DNA of 64,000 bases, taken from Nitrincola alkalisediminis. Its GTDB lineage: Bacteria > Pseudomonadota > Gammaproteobacteria > Pseudomonadales > Balneatricaceae. Under the pieces are notes generated by a model. The model was not told the origin of the DNA. It ran no database searches and saw only the letters and a program-made list of their open reading frames with translations. The position numbers and the translations under genes are program-made. The stretch covers positions 62,001 through 126,000 of the forward strand of contig NZ_VYTY01000009.1 in assembly GCF_009821115.1 (NCBI RefSeq). The letters are read 5' to 3'. Every line of letters begins with the position of its first letter. Position 1 is the stretch's first letter. Of this stretch, positions 8,176 to 18,089 are shown in pieces.

Positions 8176-9081
8176 TTAAACTGAACGATTCGCCCAGTAC
8201 ACACCCATCACGGTGATCACCATCCCAACCAATGCCAAGGCCGTCATACGTTCATCAAACAATACCCAAGCCTCAAGGGCCGTTAAAGGTGGAACAAGAT
8301 AAAAATAGCTCGCCGTTCGCGTTGACTCCCCGGCCTTAATCATCAACATCAATAATAAAATGGCCCCGACCGATAACACTAAAACGGACCAAGTCAGTGC
8401 TAAAATAAAATCTCGATGCCACTCAACCGCTCCTTCTCCCTTAATCCATACACCCAGAAGCATGAGTCCAAAGCATCCTGCATATTGAATGAAAGAAGCG
8501 GCTAAAAGCGGTTGAGGTTCGCATACGTTCTTCTGATAAAGCGTCCCAAGTGTAATGCCCACTAAGGCCAACAAAACCCACAAAAGTCCAACCCACGTAA
8601 TGCTGATATGCTCCAAGTCCATGCCTGAAGTTTGCTGCACGACTAACACCACACCAGCGAGCCCCAAAAACAGGCCAAACCACTGGCGAAAGCTCAGTTG
8701 CTGCTTCCAAATTACGAATACAAGCACGCCAGTCAACAAAGGTTGCAAGCCAACCAAAAGTGCGGTTAGACCCGCAGGTATGCCCAACTCTATTGCAGAG
8801 AACACACCGCCCAAGTAAGCACCATGAATCAAAGCACCAGCGAAGAGTTGTTGTCGCCACAGTGACATTTGAGTGGGCAACTTGACTGAAAACACCTTGA
8901 GCAACACAAAAAAGCATGCGAGATTAAACAGCATGCGCCAAGCCAAAAATGAAAAAGGGTCGCTATAGGGTAAACCATACTTTGCCCCAATAAACCCTGT
9001 GCTCCACAAAAGAACAAAAATCCAGGGCGCTACCCTCACTAAACGAGGCGATGCAAACAGCGTATTCAGCGATTGAATCAT
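8176..9081 (-). CDS. EamA/DMT-family transporter
   Basis: A 301-residue membrane protein with ten hydrophobic segments arranged as two EamA repeats (about residues 15-145 and 160-295), the fold of drug/metabolite exporters such as RhaT or YdcZ relatives. The first repeat carries WSTGFIGAKYGLPYSDP and LGIPAGLTALLVGLQPLL, typical of the EamA family. The second ends in AWVLFDERMTALALVGMVIT. It forms a likely two-gene operon with the MFS gene. The substrate is unknown. Confidence 0.88.
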   Translation of the reverse strand: MIQSLNTLFASPRLVRVAPWIFVLLWSTGFIGAKYGLPYSDPFSFLAWRMLFNLACFFVLLKVFSVKLPTQMSLWRQQLFAGALIHGAYLGGVFSAIELGIPAGLTALLVGLQPLLTGVLVFVIWKQQLSFRQWFGLFLGLAGVVLVVQQTSGMDLEHISITWVGLLWVLLALVGITLGTLYQKNVCEPQPLLAASFIQYAGCFGLMLLGVWIKGEGAVEWHRDFILALTWSVLVLSVGAILLLMLMIKAGESTRTASYFYLVPPLTALEAWVLFDERMTALALVGMVITVMGVYWANRSV

Positions 9082-9201
9082 TATTATTTTTTCCAGGTTA
9101 TAAAAGGCGCACAGGTAGCATCAATCTGCATCAAATAGCGCCATAAAATCAAGCCAAGCGCATTAAAATAGACTGAAAAATAGATCATTCCATTGATTTT
9201 A

Positions 9202-9230
9202 TTGACTCTTTACAGGTCCAACTTTAGAAT
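9202..9230 (+). promoter_or_regulatory. Sigma-70 promoter for a candidate small RNA
   Basis: TTGACT (9202-9207) and TAGAAT (9225-9230) are separated by exactly 17 bases on the plus strand, while both flanking genes are on the minus strand. The predicted start point is near 9237. Confidence 0.5.
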
Positions 9231-9236
9231 TACGTG

Positions 9237-9391
9237 GCTTGTATACATCCGACGCAGATGTAACACAAGTGTATTGAAAAGCAGCACTCACCTTCTCCTA
9301 ACGTCCTAGGAATGAGTGCTCACCGAAATGGAAGTCGGTTTTGAGAGGAAAACCTGCATGGATGCAAGCGTCTACCTCTCATTTTTATCTC
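9237..9391 (+). ncRNA. Candidate intergenic small RNA
   Basis: The 317-bp gap between the DMT gene and kdsA has a good plus-strand promoter and, about 150 bases on, a terminator-like hairpin (TGAGAGG 9342-9348 with CCTCTCA 9375-9381, then TTTTT). Inside that loop is a second stem, TGCAT-GG-ATGCA (9355-9366). An 8-bp hairpin, AGCACTCA with TGAGTGCT (9283-9290, 9313-9320), lies upstream. There is no open frame of note and no plus-strand gene downstream. The terminator part resembles the intergenic element at 49604-49667, so it could be a dispersed repeat rather than an RNA gene. Confidence 0.42.
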
Positions 9392-9398
9392 TCTTCTC

Positions 9399-10274
<876 letters not shown>

Positions 10275-11351
10275 CTAAATTCTTTTTCTAATCAATCGGT
10301 AAAGACGCGTTTTTAATGTTGGACGTACATTTTGTATCTTCTGTCGGGCCAACTCTTCTAGCGCATCCTCAACATCAACACTGCCCTTCTTGCCCGGTAA
10401 CACATAGATAGGATATAGGATCAGCGTTGCGGCAATTAACTCATGTAATGAACGTTGGGCTGTTCTTCGTTCGCAGACAAAATGATCCTGCGTTAACCCC
10501 CAGCCTGCATAAAAAGGCAAACCATAGGTCACCACTGGAATCTGACGTATCAAGGCCTCAAAACCCGTTAGCGAGGTGATCGTGTGCACCTCATCCACTT
10601 GGGACAAGAGAGCCGGCATCGCAACATCCGTGATTTGCACATCACAAAAGGCACTGGCATCAACGTGGTTTACTTCACCGATGCGCCCACCCCCAACAAC
10701 ATCTGGATGAGGCTTATAAATAATAAACGCATCAGGGCAGTTTGTCCTTACACGCTTAAGCAACTCAAGGTTTGTTTTAACGTCTGGACTGCCCAATCGA
10801 ATTGAAGCATCTGTTTCAACCTGCCCGGGTACTAAAATAATTCTCTTGTTTTTAGGAAGATCTAATGTCTTTGGAAGACCCACATTGTATTTGGAAATAC
10901 CCAAGTGGATCAATCGTTGAGATACTTGGGCAGCCCTTGTCAGCAATGCAGAATCCATCTGGGCCTCGTTCAAAAGGCATTCTAAATCAGAGGGCTGAGT
11001 CGAATCATAGTAAATCCCTTTCGAGTCCAGAACCAAGGATAAAGGCTCAACCAAATCCACCCCCAAACCGACAGAGCGAACAAAACCATCCTCCATTCGC
11101 CATAACTTGGCTCCCCGGAACAGTATGGCCTCTGCCAACTCGGGCGTCACACGATTTGACCAAAGAACAAACTGGTCACCTGCGTTAACCAAATCCAATT
11201 CGAGGCGATCGATAAAGCGTAACTGAAGACCTGCGTCGAAGAAATTAGGAAGAAAACCTCGTTTCCAACGAGAAAAACCGACAAGGGTGACTGGCTGTGA
11301 AAAATCAAAGGGCGTCAAAATACATAGCCTGTTTAATAGTTTGGCGCTCAC
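10275..11351 (-). CDS. Capsular polysaccharide protein, KpsC/LipA-like Kdo transferase module
   Basis: A 358-residue protein matching one half of KpsC. It has SRWKRGFLPNFF near the N-terminus, the signature RMEDGFVRSVGLGVDL (about 85-100), LVPGQVETDASIRLG (about 175-190), IIYKPHPDV, and HTITSLTGFEALIRQ followed by YGLPFYAGWGLT (about 265-300). KpsC normally has two such modules that add beta-Kdo residues to the phospholipid anchor of group 2 capsules; here only one is present. It starts at GTG 11351 with AAGG eight bases upstream. Pairing with kdsA supports Kdo transfer. It acts at the inner membrane. The exact donor and linkage cannot be read from the sequence. Confidence 0.82.
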   Translation of the reverse strand: MSAKLLNRLCILTPFDFSQPVTLVGFSRWKRGFLPNFFDAGLQLRFIDRLELDLVNAGDQFVLWSNRVTPELAEAILFRGAKLWRMEDGFVRSVGLGVDLVEPLSLVLDSKGIYYDSTQPSDLECLLNEAQMDSALLTRAAQVSQRLIHLGISKYNVGLPKTLDLPKNKRIILVPGQVETDASIRLGSPDVKTNLELLKRVRTNCPDAFIIYKPHPDVVGGGRIGEVNHVDASAFCDVQITDVAMPALLSQVDEVHTITSLTGFEALIRQIPVVTYGLPFYAGWGLTQDHFVCERRTAQRSLHELIAATLILYPIYVLPGKKGSVDVEDALEELARQKIQNVRPTLKTRLYRLIRKRI

Positions 11352-11517
11352 TTTAGCAAAACCTTGCTATGACAGCAAAGTGGACTAGAAAACACCTACA
11401 GCGAACAAGACACTCATGATCATCCTCCGGTCTAAAACCTATGCTGGAAAAACTCAGAGCTACAAAATACAGACAGGGATGATTGCTTGAGAGCCTGCCA
11501 ATAAATTGGTTACTTTA

Positions 11518-12021
11518 TTATAATTTTAATGTTTTCTCGATATCGCAAATCCGTGCCATCAATACAAGAGGATCAAATGCTGATTCTTTGAAACCAAATT
11601 TTTTGTAAAACGTCTGCGCACTGTGATCGATAGCATGAACCAAAATACCAGCACCTCCTACTGCGTTCATTGCTTGTATAGAGCGTAATATGCAATCTTT
11701 TAAAAGACCCGCGGCAATGCCTCGACCGTGATATGCGCTATCCACTCCAAGTCTAGCCAATATCACCATTGGGATGGGGTCAGGGCTATTTCTTCTTAGC
11801 GAACTGAATGCTTGCTCTCTTGATACTGAGCCCATGGCAATTGCATAGTAACCAATGACTTGGCGAGTCGTCGTATCATTGACCACGTATACTCTCGCGG
11901 TTCCCCGCTTTTGACTCTTCAAGGCGTGTTTGCTTAACCAGATATCTAGCTCTTCAATGCCACATTGAAACGGATTGAGCTGATGCTGATCGGTCAGTAG
12001 TGTCGGTGCACTTATTCCCAA
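11518..12021 (-). CDS. GNAT acetyltransferase toxin, TacT/AtaT type
   Basis: A 167-residue GNAT-fold protein with the coenzyme-A pyrophosphate loop GVDSAYHGRGIAAGLL (about 92-107) and the C-terminal HAIDHSAQTFYKKFGF block with Tyr used in catalysis by this family. TacT-type toxins acetylate the amino group of aminoacyl-tRNA and block translation. The start is TTG 12021, preceded by AGGAAAG, and overlaps the end of the antitoxin gene by 10 bases. Gene order antitoxin then toxin, with overlap, is typical. Confidence 0.85.
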   Translation of the reverse strand: MGISAPTLLTDQHQLNPFQCGIEELDIWLSKHALKSQKRGTARVYVVNDTTTRQVIGYYAIAMGSVSREQAFSSLRRNSPDPIPMVILARLGVDSAYHGRGIAAGLLKDCILRSIQAMNAVGGAGILVHAIDHSAQTFYKKFGFKESAFDPLVLMARICDIEKTLKL

Positions 12022-12278
12022 GGTGCTTTCCTATTAAAGAGATCTGTCATACCTTCAAGAGTCTGAGGTTCTGCACCAAGTTCGAGATCGAATGCCTCAA
12101 AGGCTTTTGCTTCAAGAACGAAATCCCGCTGTTCGGCCAGTACGTTATGTGCCTCATTGAGTGCTGCTTGTTGAATGAATACGGTTCTGTCCACTTTTTT
12201 CAGGCTTGCTGCAGCATCGATAATATCTCTTACCGATGGCAGTACTCGCATGTTGATTGGAGCTGTTTTTGTAGCCAT
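12012..12278 (-). CDS. DUF1778 (TacA-type) antitoxin
   Basis: An 88-residue ribbon-helix-helix antitoxin. The N-terminal PINMRVLPSVRDIIDAAASL (about 7-27) is the DNA-binding part and the acidic, hydrophobic C-terminus is expected to wrap the GNAT toxin. ATG 12278 is preceded by AGGA at good spacing; a GTG directly before it would add one residue. An inverted repeat at 12288-12310 just upstream is the probable autoregulatory operator. Confidence 0.87.
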   Translation of the reverse strand: MATKTAPINMRVLPSVRDIIDAAASLKKVDRTVFIQQAALNEAHNVLAEQRDFVLEAKAFEAFDLELGAEPQTLEGMTDLFNRKAPWE

Positions 12279-12287
12279 CACACAATC

Positions 12288-12310
12288 CTGTATATCTATT
12301 TAATATACAG
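12288..12310. promoter_or_regulatory. Operator of the tacAT-type module
   Basis: CTGTATAT (12288-12295) and ATATACAG (12303-12310) form a perfect 8-bp inverted repeat with a 7-base spacer, ten bases before the antitoxin start. This fits a ribbon-helix-helix repressor site. Confidence 0.65.
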
Positions 12311-12661
12311 TTTAAGTGTTTTTTTCGTATAGTCAATAGATACACTGGACATCCCTTCGCTCTATTGCAGATTACTTCAAGTAACCTTCTGCAAACACAT
12401 TCACGGACTTCAAGTGCTCCTTTATAGGCTAAACTGCTCTTCACAAAGCGGCTCCTTACAAAGAGTTTGCCGCTCTTCTGGATTGAGAATTCCGCATTAT
12501 AGGTTACTGCATACATACTAGCCTCCCTCCTAACACCCCTTGCACTCGAATCATGCAAGCTTTCTTAGCCTTGTCACAAAATGCGACATTCCCCCCCCTA
12601 TATTCGCTTAAATTAAGGCCTATTAAACATGGTATTAAAATTGCATGCCTAAATTATATAC
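12311..12661. other. Intergenic stretch without a supported gene
   Basis: About 350 bp between the toxin-antitoxin module and the chemoreceptor leader. Only unsupported short frames are present. One minus-strand frame of 134 codons (12154-12558) crosses the antitoxin gene and looks spurious. A run of eight C residues at about 12590-12597 is the only oddity. Confidence 0.5.
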
Positions 12662-12793
12662 GGTACATGTACCTGCCATATCAAGCATTCGTGCAATGAG
12701 TGGCCAAAAATATGATTTTTTACAAATCATGGCAACGACGCCAGCACTCATCTATGCACATACTGCACGGAGGAGGCTGGCGTTTTTGTTTTT
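12662..12793 (+). promoter_or_regulatory. Structured 5' leader with terminator directly before the chemoreceptor gene
   Basis: Nested complementary segments are seen. ATGAGTG (12696-12702) pairs with CACTCAT (12745-12751). Inside it, GCC (12703-12705) plus ATGATTT (12712-12718) pairs with AAATCAT-GGC (12724-12733). An overlapping stem, ACGCCAGC (12738-12745) with GCTGGCGT (12776-12783), is followed by TTTTGTTTTT, the form of an intrinsic terminator, and ends five bases before the ribosome-binding site. The two folds share base 12745. A perfect palindrome GGTACATGTACC lies at 12662-12673. This suggests attenuation or a riboswitch. I could not match it to the c-di-GMP consensus. Confidence 0.45.
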
Positions 12794-12807
12794 AATAAGG
12801 ACGCATG

Positions 12808-13944
12808 ATGAGCTTTTTATTTGCACCCTCTTTACTGCTACTAAAATGGAAACAACTACCGGGTATGATGCTTGCCATACTCGCGGTGCTTGTGATCTTT
12901 TCAGCGATATCATTTTTGGTCCCCGAACCCAGCTACGTGCTATTTTCGGGTCTGTTTGTCATCGGCTATTTATCACTCACCAGCTTGCACCTCATACATA
13001 CTGAGCAGCGGAAGCTAGAGGAATGGATTGCTGATTCAACGTCAACCCAATCAGTACTCTACCCTTCGTCTCACTATCAATCGCCCTTTGCTACGCACCT
13101 TAGGCGCTACTCCAGTGAATCTGAACGACTCAGGCTCTCCTTAACTCAAAAGCTAGAGGAAATTTCTCACGCCACAGAAGAGCTCGAACACAGTGCAAAT
13201 GAAGTGGCCAAAAATGCAGAACAACAAGGACAATCTGCCACAACGGCGGCAGCGGCCGTGGAAGAGTTAAACACTAGCATTAGCCAGGTCGCCTCGTTAG
13301 CCGATCAATCTCACTTGGCCTGCATCAATGCTCGAGAAGAAGCGTTGGATGGAAATCAATCGCTCGCATCACTCTCGGGTCATATTCAAAGCATGGCCAT
13401 AAAAGCCCATGAAACACTAGAGCTCATTATTAAACTCAACGACAATTCAAACATCATTAATCAAATGTCGAGTGTAATCAAAGACATTGCTGACCAAACG
13501 AACCTTCTTGCACTGAATGCAGCAATCGAGGCCGCTAGAGCGGGCGATGCAGGAAGAGGCTTTGCCGTCGTCGCAGACGAAGTGAGAAACCTAGCGATAC
13601 GTAGCCAAAGCTCAGCCAGTGAAATCACCCAGAATATAGACGCAATACAACACTATATAGCCGACGTAGGTCGTTACATGAATCACTTATCACAACTATC
13701 AGAGGAAAGTGTAAATAGTGCACAGCTTTTGAAAGGCTCCTTAAACACAATTTGCCAACAAACTGAAACCGTGACTGAACAAGTCAGTCAAGTGGCGACG
13801 AGTGCGCTTCAACAAAGTCTAGCCGCCAATGAAATCACACAACTGACAGACAAGGTGAGAGAGAGCAACGACTGTAACATCCAAGTCGCTCAGCATACTC
13901 AAGCCGTTGCCTTGCACTTAGCTAAACTCACACACCGCACCTAA
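12808..13944 (+). CDS. Methyl-accepting chemotaxis protein without a periplasmic sensor domain
   Basis: About 378 residues. Two hydrophobic segments near the N-terminus (about 8-25 and 28-55) have almost nothing between them, and no HAMP domain is evident. A long coiled-coil signalling domain follows, with the hairpin tip [20 protein letters not shown] and [15 protein letters not shown] that binds CheA and CheW. The absence of a ligand-binding domain implies sensing through the membrane or through a partner, for which the next gene is the obvious candidate. ATG 12808 has AAGGA at six bases; ATG 12805 is too close to it. The upstream leader may control its expression. Confidence 0.88.
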   Translation: MSFLFAPSLLLLKWKQLPGMMLAILAVLVIFSAISFLVPEPSYVLFSGLFVIGYLSLTSLHLIHTEQRKLEEWIADSTSTQSVLYPSSHYQSPFATHLRRYSSESERLRLSLTQKLEEISHATEELEHSANEVAKNAEQQGQSATTAAAAVEELNTSISQVASLADQSHLACINAREEALDGNQSLASLSGHIQSMAIKAHETLELIIKLNDNSNIINQMSSVIKDIADQTNLLALNAAIEAARAGDAGRGFAVVADEVRNLAIRSQSSASEITQNIDAIQHYIADVGRYMNHLSQLSEESVNSAQLLKGSLNTICQQTETVTEQVSQVATSALQQSLAANEITQLTDKVRESNDCNIQVAQHTQAVALHLAKLTHRT

Positions 13945-13966
13945 TTTTGAACGAGTAGAGACACAC

Positions 13967-14830
13967 ATGACCCCATTTGACACATTTCCACTACTGCTCA
14001 TGTCAGTAACTTTTATACTCTTGGGCTGTATCTCAATCCTGATTTACAAGCACATGCGCAATACAGCACGCGCGAAACGTTATCAAACCCTGCAACTGCT
14101 GAAATCACTCCGTGTGTTAATCGCAGATATTCAAAAACATCGCGGCCTCTCCAATGGACTGCTTTCAGGTGATACCTCTTTAAAGCATTCACTTCAACAG
14201 ACTCGAGCGGCCATAGCGCAAAACACGGCATCTCTCCAACAACACAAAAACGACACATACCTTGTTACAAATGAACGCTGGCAAGGGCACGTTGATCATT
14301 GGCAACGACTTAAAGAGGCCAATGAAATTAAACCCGAGAACAATCTGCAACAGCATCACGCCATGATTCGTAATTTGATCTTTTTAGCCGAAGACATTTC
14401 CAATGAATCAGGCATCACTAACCTCCCAGAGCATACCTATGCTCACTGTATTTGGAGAGAAGTTATGCAAACCGCAGAGTGGGCTGGCCAAGCACGGGCA
14501 CTCGGAACCGGCATGGCAGCAAAAGCCAGCAGCACCCCTCAAGAGCGTATTCGCATGCGGTTCTTGTGTGATAAGATCCAAGAGCTCTCCGTCGTTGCGT
14601 TTGCAATTCTAGCCAAACAAACTGAAGAACCAACCAACTCCACTACGTTTGATCTTCGTGCCGCCAAGAATGCTGTCAACCAACTGATTGTGTGTATTCA
14701 AGATCAACTGTTAAACAACAACGCCCCCACTATTTCGGCTAAAGACTACTTTAACCAAGCAACCCAAACCATTGATGTTCTTCTGGATTTGGTCGACGAG
14801 ACATTAACTGATATTGAGGGGGCTATATGA
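13967..14830 (+). CDS. Membrane-anchored NIT-like sensor protein
   Basis: A 287-residue protein with one N-terminal membrane segment (about 8-28) and an all-helical body. The stretch ADIQKHRGLSNGLLSGD near 52-68, with paired Arg and Gly, resembles the start of NIT (nitrate/nitrite-sensing) domains. There is no output domain. It starts 22 bases after the chemoreceptor gene and is probably co-transcribed, so the pair may be one receptor split over two polypeptides. The NIT assignment rests on this motif and the helical pattern only. Confidence 0.55.
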   Translation: MTPFDTFPLLLMSVTFILLGCISILIYKHMRNTARAKRYQTLQLLKSLRVLIADIQKHRGLSNGLLSGDTSLKHSLQQTRAAIAQNTASLQQHKNDTYLVTNERWQGHVDHWQRLKEANEIKPENNLQQHHAMIRNLIFLAEDISNESGITNLPEHTYAHCIWREVMQTAEWAGQARALGTGMAAKASSTPQERIRMRFLCDKIQELSVVAFAILAKQTEEPTNSTTFDLRAAKNAVNQLIVCIQDQLLNNNAPTISAKDYFNQATQTIDVLLDLVDETLTDIEGAI

Positions 14831-14844
14831 TTTTTTAGTGTCTT

Positions 14845-15852
14845 TTAAACGATATCTGGCAAAATGAGCTGCCTACGCCCTGCTTCAATGAACAGCGCTC
14901 TTCTTTGCTGAACATCGTCTATTAAAGACGTAATCGCCTCCACCCACGCATCTTGATCCATCTCAACGAGTAGGCCATTGACCTTATGCGTCACTAATTG
15001 ACGATAAACGTGACTATTTGCATACACACCAACAGCCCCTGCTGCCGAAATGTCAAAGTACTTCGTCGGTGCTCTAGCGGCATTGACCTTAGTATCTAAC
15101 AGGGGAGCCAGCCCTATCAGACGCTTCGATTCCTTCAACATACGTTGATAAGACAACCAAGACATAGGATGTAAAACACGAATCTGAGGGAATTTAAGGC
15201 ACCGCCGTCTCAACGTATCATCCCCTATTAACTCAATTGTTACCTGAGGATGCATATGAAGAACTTTTTCAAACACTGGCAGTAACCAATCAATTTCCGC
15301 TCTGTGTGATGGTGAACCATGATAAAAAATGATCGGCGACGAGAGAAAAGAATCTGCACCATCCTCCCCGTATGGCGATACTGGATCAATCGAGGTTAAT
15401 TGGCATCCAGGCGCACACCAATCACGGTACTTATCAAACAGATAAGGGGTCGAAACCCACAAATCGGCTTTTTGCTGTTTCAGCCAAGACTGATGTCGAT
15501 AAGCCAAACGATACCACTTCGACAAATACCCCCAAGATAAAGATGCCAACACCCGACCATCAAACAAATCATCATCAATAAAGATCACCAAACCTGCGAG
15601 TCGATGACGATACTGATCAACAAACAATCTCCACGTTGACGGGATATAACGAACAAATACGAGGATTGTATTCTCTATATCAGCGATGTTTGGCGTATCA
15701 CTATGCTGATAACACGTGAACTTAAACGACAGACGAGTGAGTAAGGGTTTAACAAAAAAATCTGAAGAAGGGTTTGAGCCTTCTTCAACAACAATATAAC
15801 GTCCATTCTTAATATTGCATACAGCGTCAACCCTACTATCCGTCACTCCCAT
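14845..15852 (-). CDS. Glycosyltransferase, GT-B fold (GT4-like)
   Basis: A 335-residue cytoplasmic protein with a glycosyltransferase group 1-like C-terminal half. IIFYHGSPSHRAEIDWLLPVFEK, then VTIELIGDD (about 205-215), and the nucleotide-sugar binding region APTKYFDISAAGAVGVYANS (about 262-282) followed by VNGLLVEMD. The short N-terminal half has an IFIDDDLFDG segment. It overlaps the upstream glycosyltransferase gene by 10 bases, so the two act in one operon, probably for a surface glycan. Donor and acceptor are unknown. Confidence 0.75.
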   Translation of the reverse strand: MGVTDSRVDAVCNIKNGRYIVVEEGSNPSSDFFVKPLLTRLSFKFTCYQHSDTPNIADIENTILVFVRYIPSTWRLFVDQYRHRLAGLVIFIDDDLFDGRVLASLSWGYLSKWYRLAYRHQSWLKQQKADLWVSTPYLFDKYRDWCAPGCQLTSIDPVSPYGEDGADSFLSSPIIFYHGSPSHRAEIDWLLPVFEKVLHMHPQVTIELIGDDTLRRRCLKFPQIRVLHPMSWLSYQRMLKESKRLIGLAPLLDTKVNAARAPTKYFDISAAGAVGVYANSHVYRQLVTHKVNGLLVEMDQDAWVEAITSLIDDVQQRRALFIEAGRRQLILPDIV

Positions 15853-17942
15853 GGTCGTTTAACCCGAGGATTAGCGTTGAGTGAAAAGTCCGAACGCACA
15901 TAATTCAAATTCGGATTGTAAAAGGGATCATTGCCAATGATGTCCTTCCAACGCTTTCTCATGTAGTTGGCTTCTCGCTTACCGCGTCTTCTCTGCTTAA
16001 GGCTTTTATCAAGGCCCCTAGACACAGACTCATGATGATAAAGCTCTGCATACGGAGTAAACAAAACACGTAAACCGGCTTCACGCACTCGTAAGCAGTA
16101 ATCCACATCGTTAAAGGCAACGCATAAGTTCTCGGCATCCAATCCTTTTAAAGTCTCGAAGACACTTTTTGGCGTTAACACACAGGCAGCGGTCACCGCT
16201 GACAAATCCTGAGGTAAAACAGCACGATGCATGTAACCTGGATCATCGTACGCGATTGCACCGTGTAAATGATCCGCACACCCACCTCCACCGATTAAAT
16301 CACCCGCATGCTGCAGATGATTATCGCTGTACAATAGCCTTGCTCCCACGGCACCTACATTGGGTTCGGCCTGCAGGGTCGACAGCATCTCAAATAACCA
16401 GCTCGGCGTAATCACTTCTGTGTCGTTATTCAATAAGCACAGATAGTCGCCCTTCGCAAAGGAGGCTGCAAAGTTATTGATCGCCGAGAAGTTAAACCCA
16501 TCTGCATAATGCACAACTCTCACATTTTCGTATTGTTGTTGACAATCATGCATGAAGGACAAAGTGTCTTCTTCATCCGAGTTATTATCTACAATGATAA
16601 TTTCGTATGAAACACGCTCTGTTTTGGTTAAAACCGACCCAACACAAGGTTTAAGCAGATGTAACATATTTCGGGTAGGAATAATAATGCTAACCTGCAC
16701 ATCCGCCTTTAACAACTCATAATGAAGCCGAAAAAAGCCAGACTCCAAGATCGAAACGCGTGCATCGATCTTTTCAAGCCGTAATGTTTCTTCTAAGACC
16801 GGCTTTTCAACATGAGCGTCGAAGGATGTCAAATAGGCCTCATTATGGCTCCACAAAACCGAGGGAATATGCAGGACCTTCGGTGCGCTTGAAAGACACC
16901 CTGCACTCAGCATCAACGCGTAGGCGGATAAACACGTGTAATGCTCTGCTTGAAGGTAATCAGTGACCTGTGCAAGGGGAAACAATAAAACATTGCCCGG
17001 ATACGCCGATACTTTAGCAAAGGTTGATGACCAGTCTGGTTTGAATTGCGGGCTCACTCTTTGACCTTGTTCATTTAAGACATCATGGTCACTATAAACC
17101 ATGCTGAAGTCAGGTTGCGCCTTCGCTGAGTCAATAAACCAAGTTAACGCATGCTGACTCAAATAGGCGCCTTTCCCCAACCACAAAACCAACGCAGAAC
17201 TGGGTTGTTGCTTAAGCTCGGTAAGCAGCCCCTCTTCCGTAGTGAACCTATCCCCAGTCAGACGCTTGGCAAATTGATCCTTTTGATTCTCATCCGCAAC
17301 CAGCACCCAGGTTTCAAACTGTCGATAGAGTTGTCGAGTCAGTGTTTTCAACACATCTTCTAATTGAAAAACGCCATATTCTCGTGCGTCTACAAGAACA
17401 ATTACCTTCGGTGCTTTGCTGCGAAGCTGAGTTGAATAGGCAATGATACTTCTGGCTTCTTCAGGTGTAACTTCATCGAAGTCACCCAACCACTCGTCAT
17501 ACTCTATGTTGGGCGAATGATTTCTAAACCAGGAAGCAATCTGGTAGGCCTTGTTGATTGACAGCAAGGGCGTGTACCAAAACAGTCCTGCACGATAACG
17601 CCGAAAGCGATGAATATTTTTAAATGCAGGCCAAACACGCTTTGACATTAAGTACATACGTTCAGGCCAAAGCACACGACGCAATTTCACCACGATCGCA
17701 TCATGCTCTATCGAGTCTTGCAATATATCCAAATTGAGTAGAGTCATATCTGTTGGTAAATAGACTAACTCAAAAAAGCTCCCTGTTTTTGAAAGGTGTA
17801 AAGTAAAGTTTAGGGTCTGATAGCGCGACTGCGCCGTGAAGTTGACCACCCCCATATTTCTTAATACGGGTAAACGCCCTTTTATTGCAATCCAACCTTG
17901 CTTAAGAAGGACCGAATCGTCACACACTGTGTGCTGCATCAT
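15843..17942 (-). CDS. Glycosyltransferase, family 2 with long N-terminal region
   Basis: A 699-residue protein. A GT2 (GT-A) domain occupies about residues 418-680: VSIIIPTRNMLHLLKPCVGS, VDNNSDEEDT, the DxD-like LLNNDTEVI, and a C-terminal NDVDYCLRVREAGLR with YHHESVSRG, as in rhamnosyltransferase-type GT2 enzymes. Residues 190-400 look like a second, degenerate GT2-like domain with VYSDHDVLNEQGQRV. The start is probably ATG 17942. It precedes and overlaps the next glycosyltransferase gene. Role in capsule or O-antigen synthesis is inferred. Confidence 0.8.
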   Translation of the reverse strand: MMQHTVCDDSVLLKQGWIAIKGRLPVLRNMGVVNFTAQSRYQTLNFTLHLSKTGSFFELVYLPTDMTLLNLDILQDSIEHDAIVVKLRRVLWPERMYLMSKRVWPAFKNIHRFRRYRAGLFWYTPLLSINKAYQIASWFRNHSPNIEYDEWLGDFDEVTPEEARSIIAYSTQLRSKAPKVIVLVDAREYGVFQLEDVLKTLTRQLYRQFETWVLVADENQKDQFAKRLTGDRFTTEEGLLTELKQQPSSALVLWLGKGAYLSQHALTWFIDSAKAQPDFSMVYSDHDVLNEQGQRVSPQFKPDWSSTFAKVSAYPGNVLLFPLAQVTDYLQAEHYTCLSAYALMLSAGCLSSAPKVLHIPSVLWSHNEAYLTSFDAHVEKPVLEETLRLEKIDARVSILESGFFRLHYELLKADVQVSIIIPTRNMLHLLKPCVGSVLTKTERVSYEIIIVDNNSDEEDTLSFMHDCQQQYENVRVVHYADGFNFSAINNFAASFAKGDYLCLLNNDTEVITPSWLFEMLSTLQAEPNVGAVGARLLYSDNHLQHAGDLIGGGGCADHLHGAIAYDDPGYMHRAVLPQDLSAVTAACVLTPKSVFETLKGLDAENLCVAFNDVDYCLRVREAGLRVLFTPYAELYHHESVSRGLDKSLKQRRRGKREANYMRKRWKDIIGNDPFYNPNLNYVRSDFSLNANPRVKRPWE

Positions 17943-18089
17943 CAATGAAACAACCTGTCGTAATGATTTTTATTTGCATTAAAGTTTTAATAAATTCAAT
18001 AGGATCAAATGGTATGTAATGTTTCAGACACAATCAACAAAGAATCAGATTAGTTGTCACTTTACCCATGAAGTGAGTGACGGATGCCT

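Noticed and set aside
12154-12558. A 134-codon minus-strand frame over the antitoxin gene
   Set aside because: It overlaps the antitoxin gene in another frame and has irregular composition with no family likeness; probably spurious.
12662-12793. c-di-GMP class I riboswitch before the chemoreceptor gene
   Set aside because: The conserved segments that I remember for this class are not found; only the general leader-plus-terminator form agrees.
18060-18089. Terminator after the SBBP propeller gene
   Set aside because: An imperfect stem is present but no T-run follows on the minus strand.
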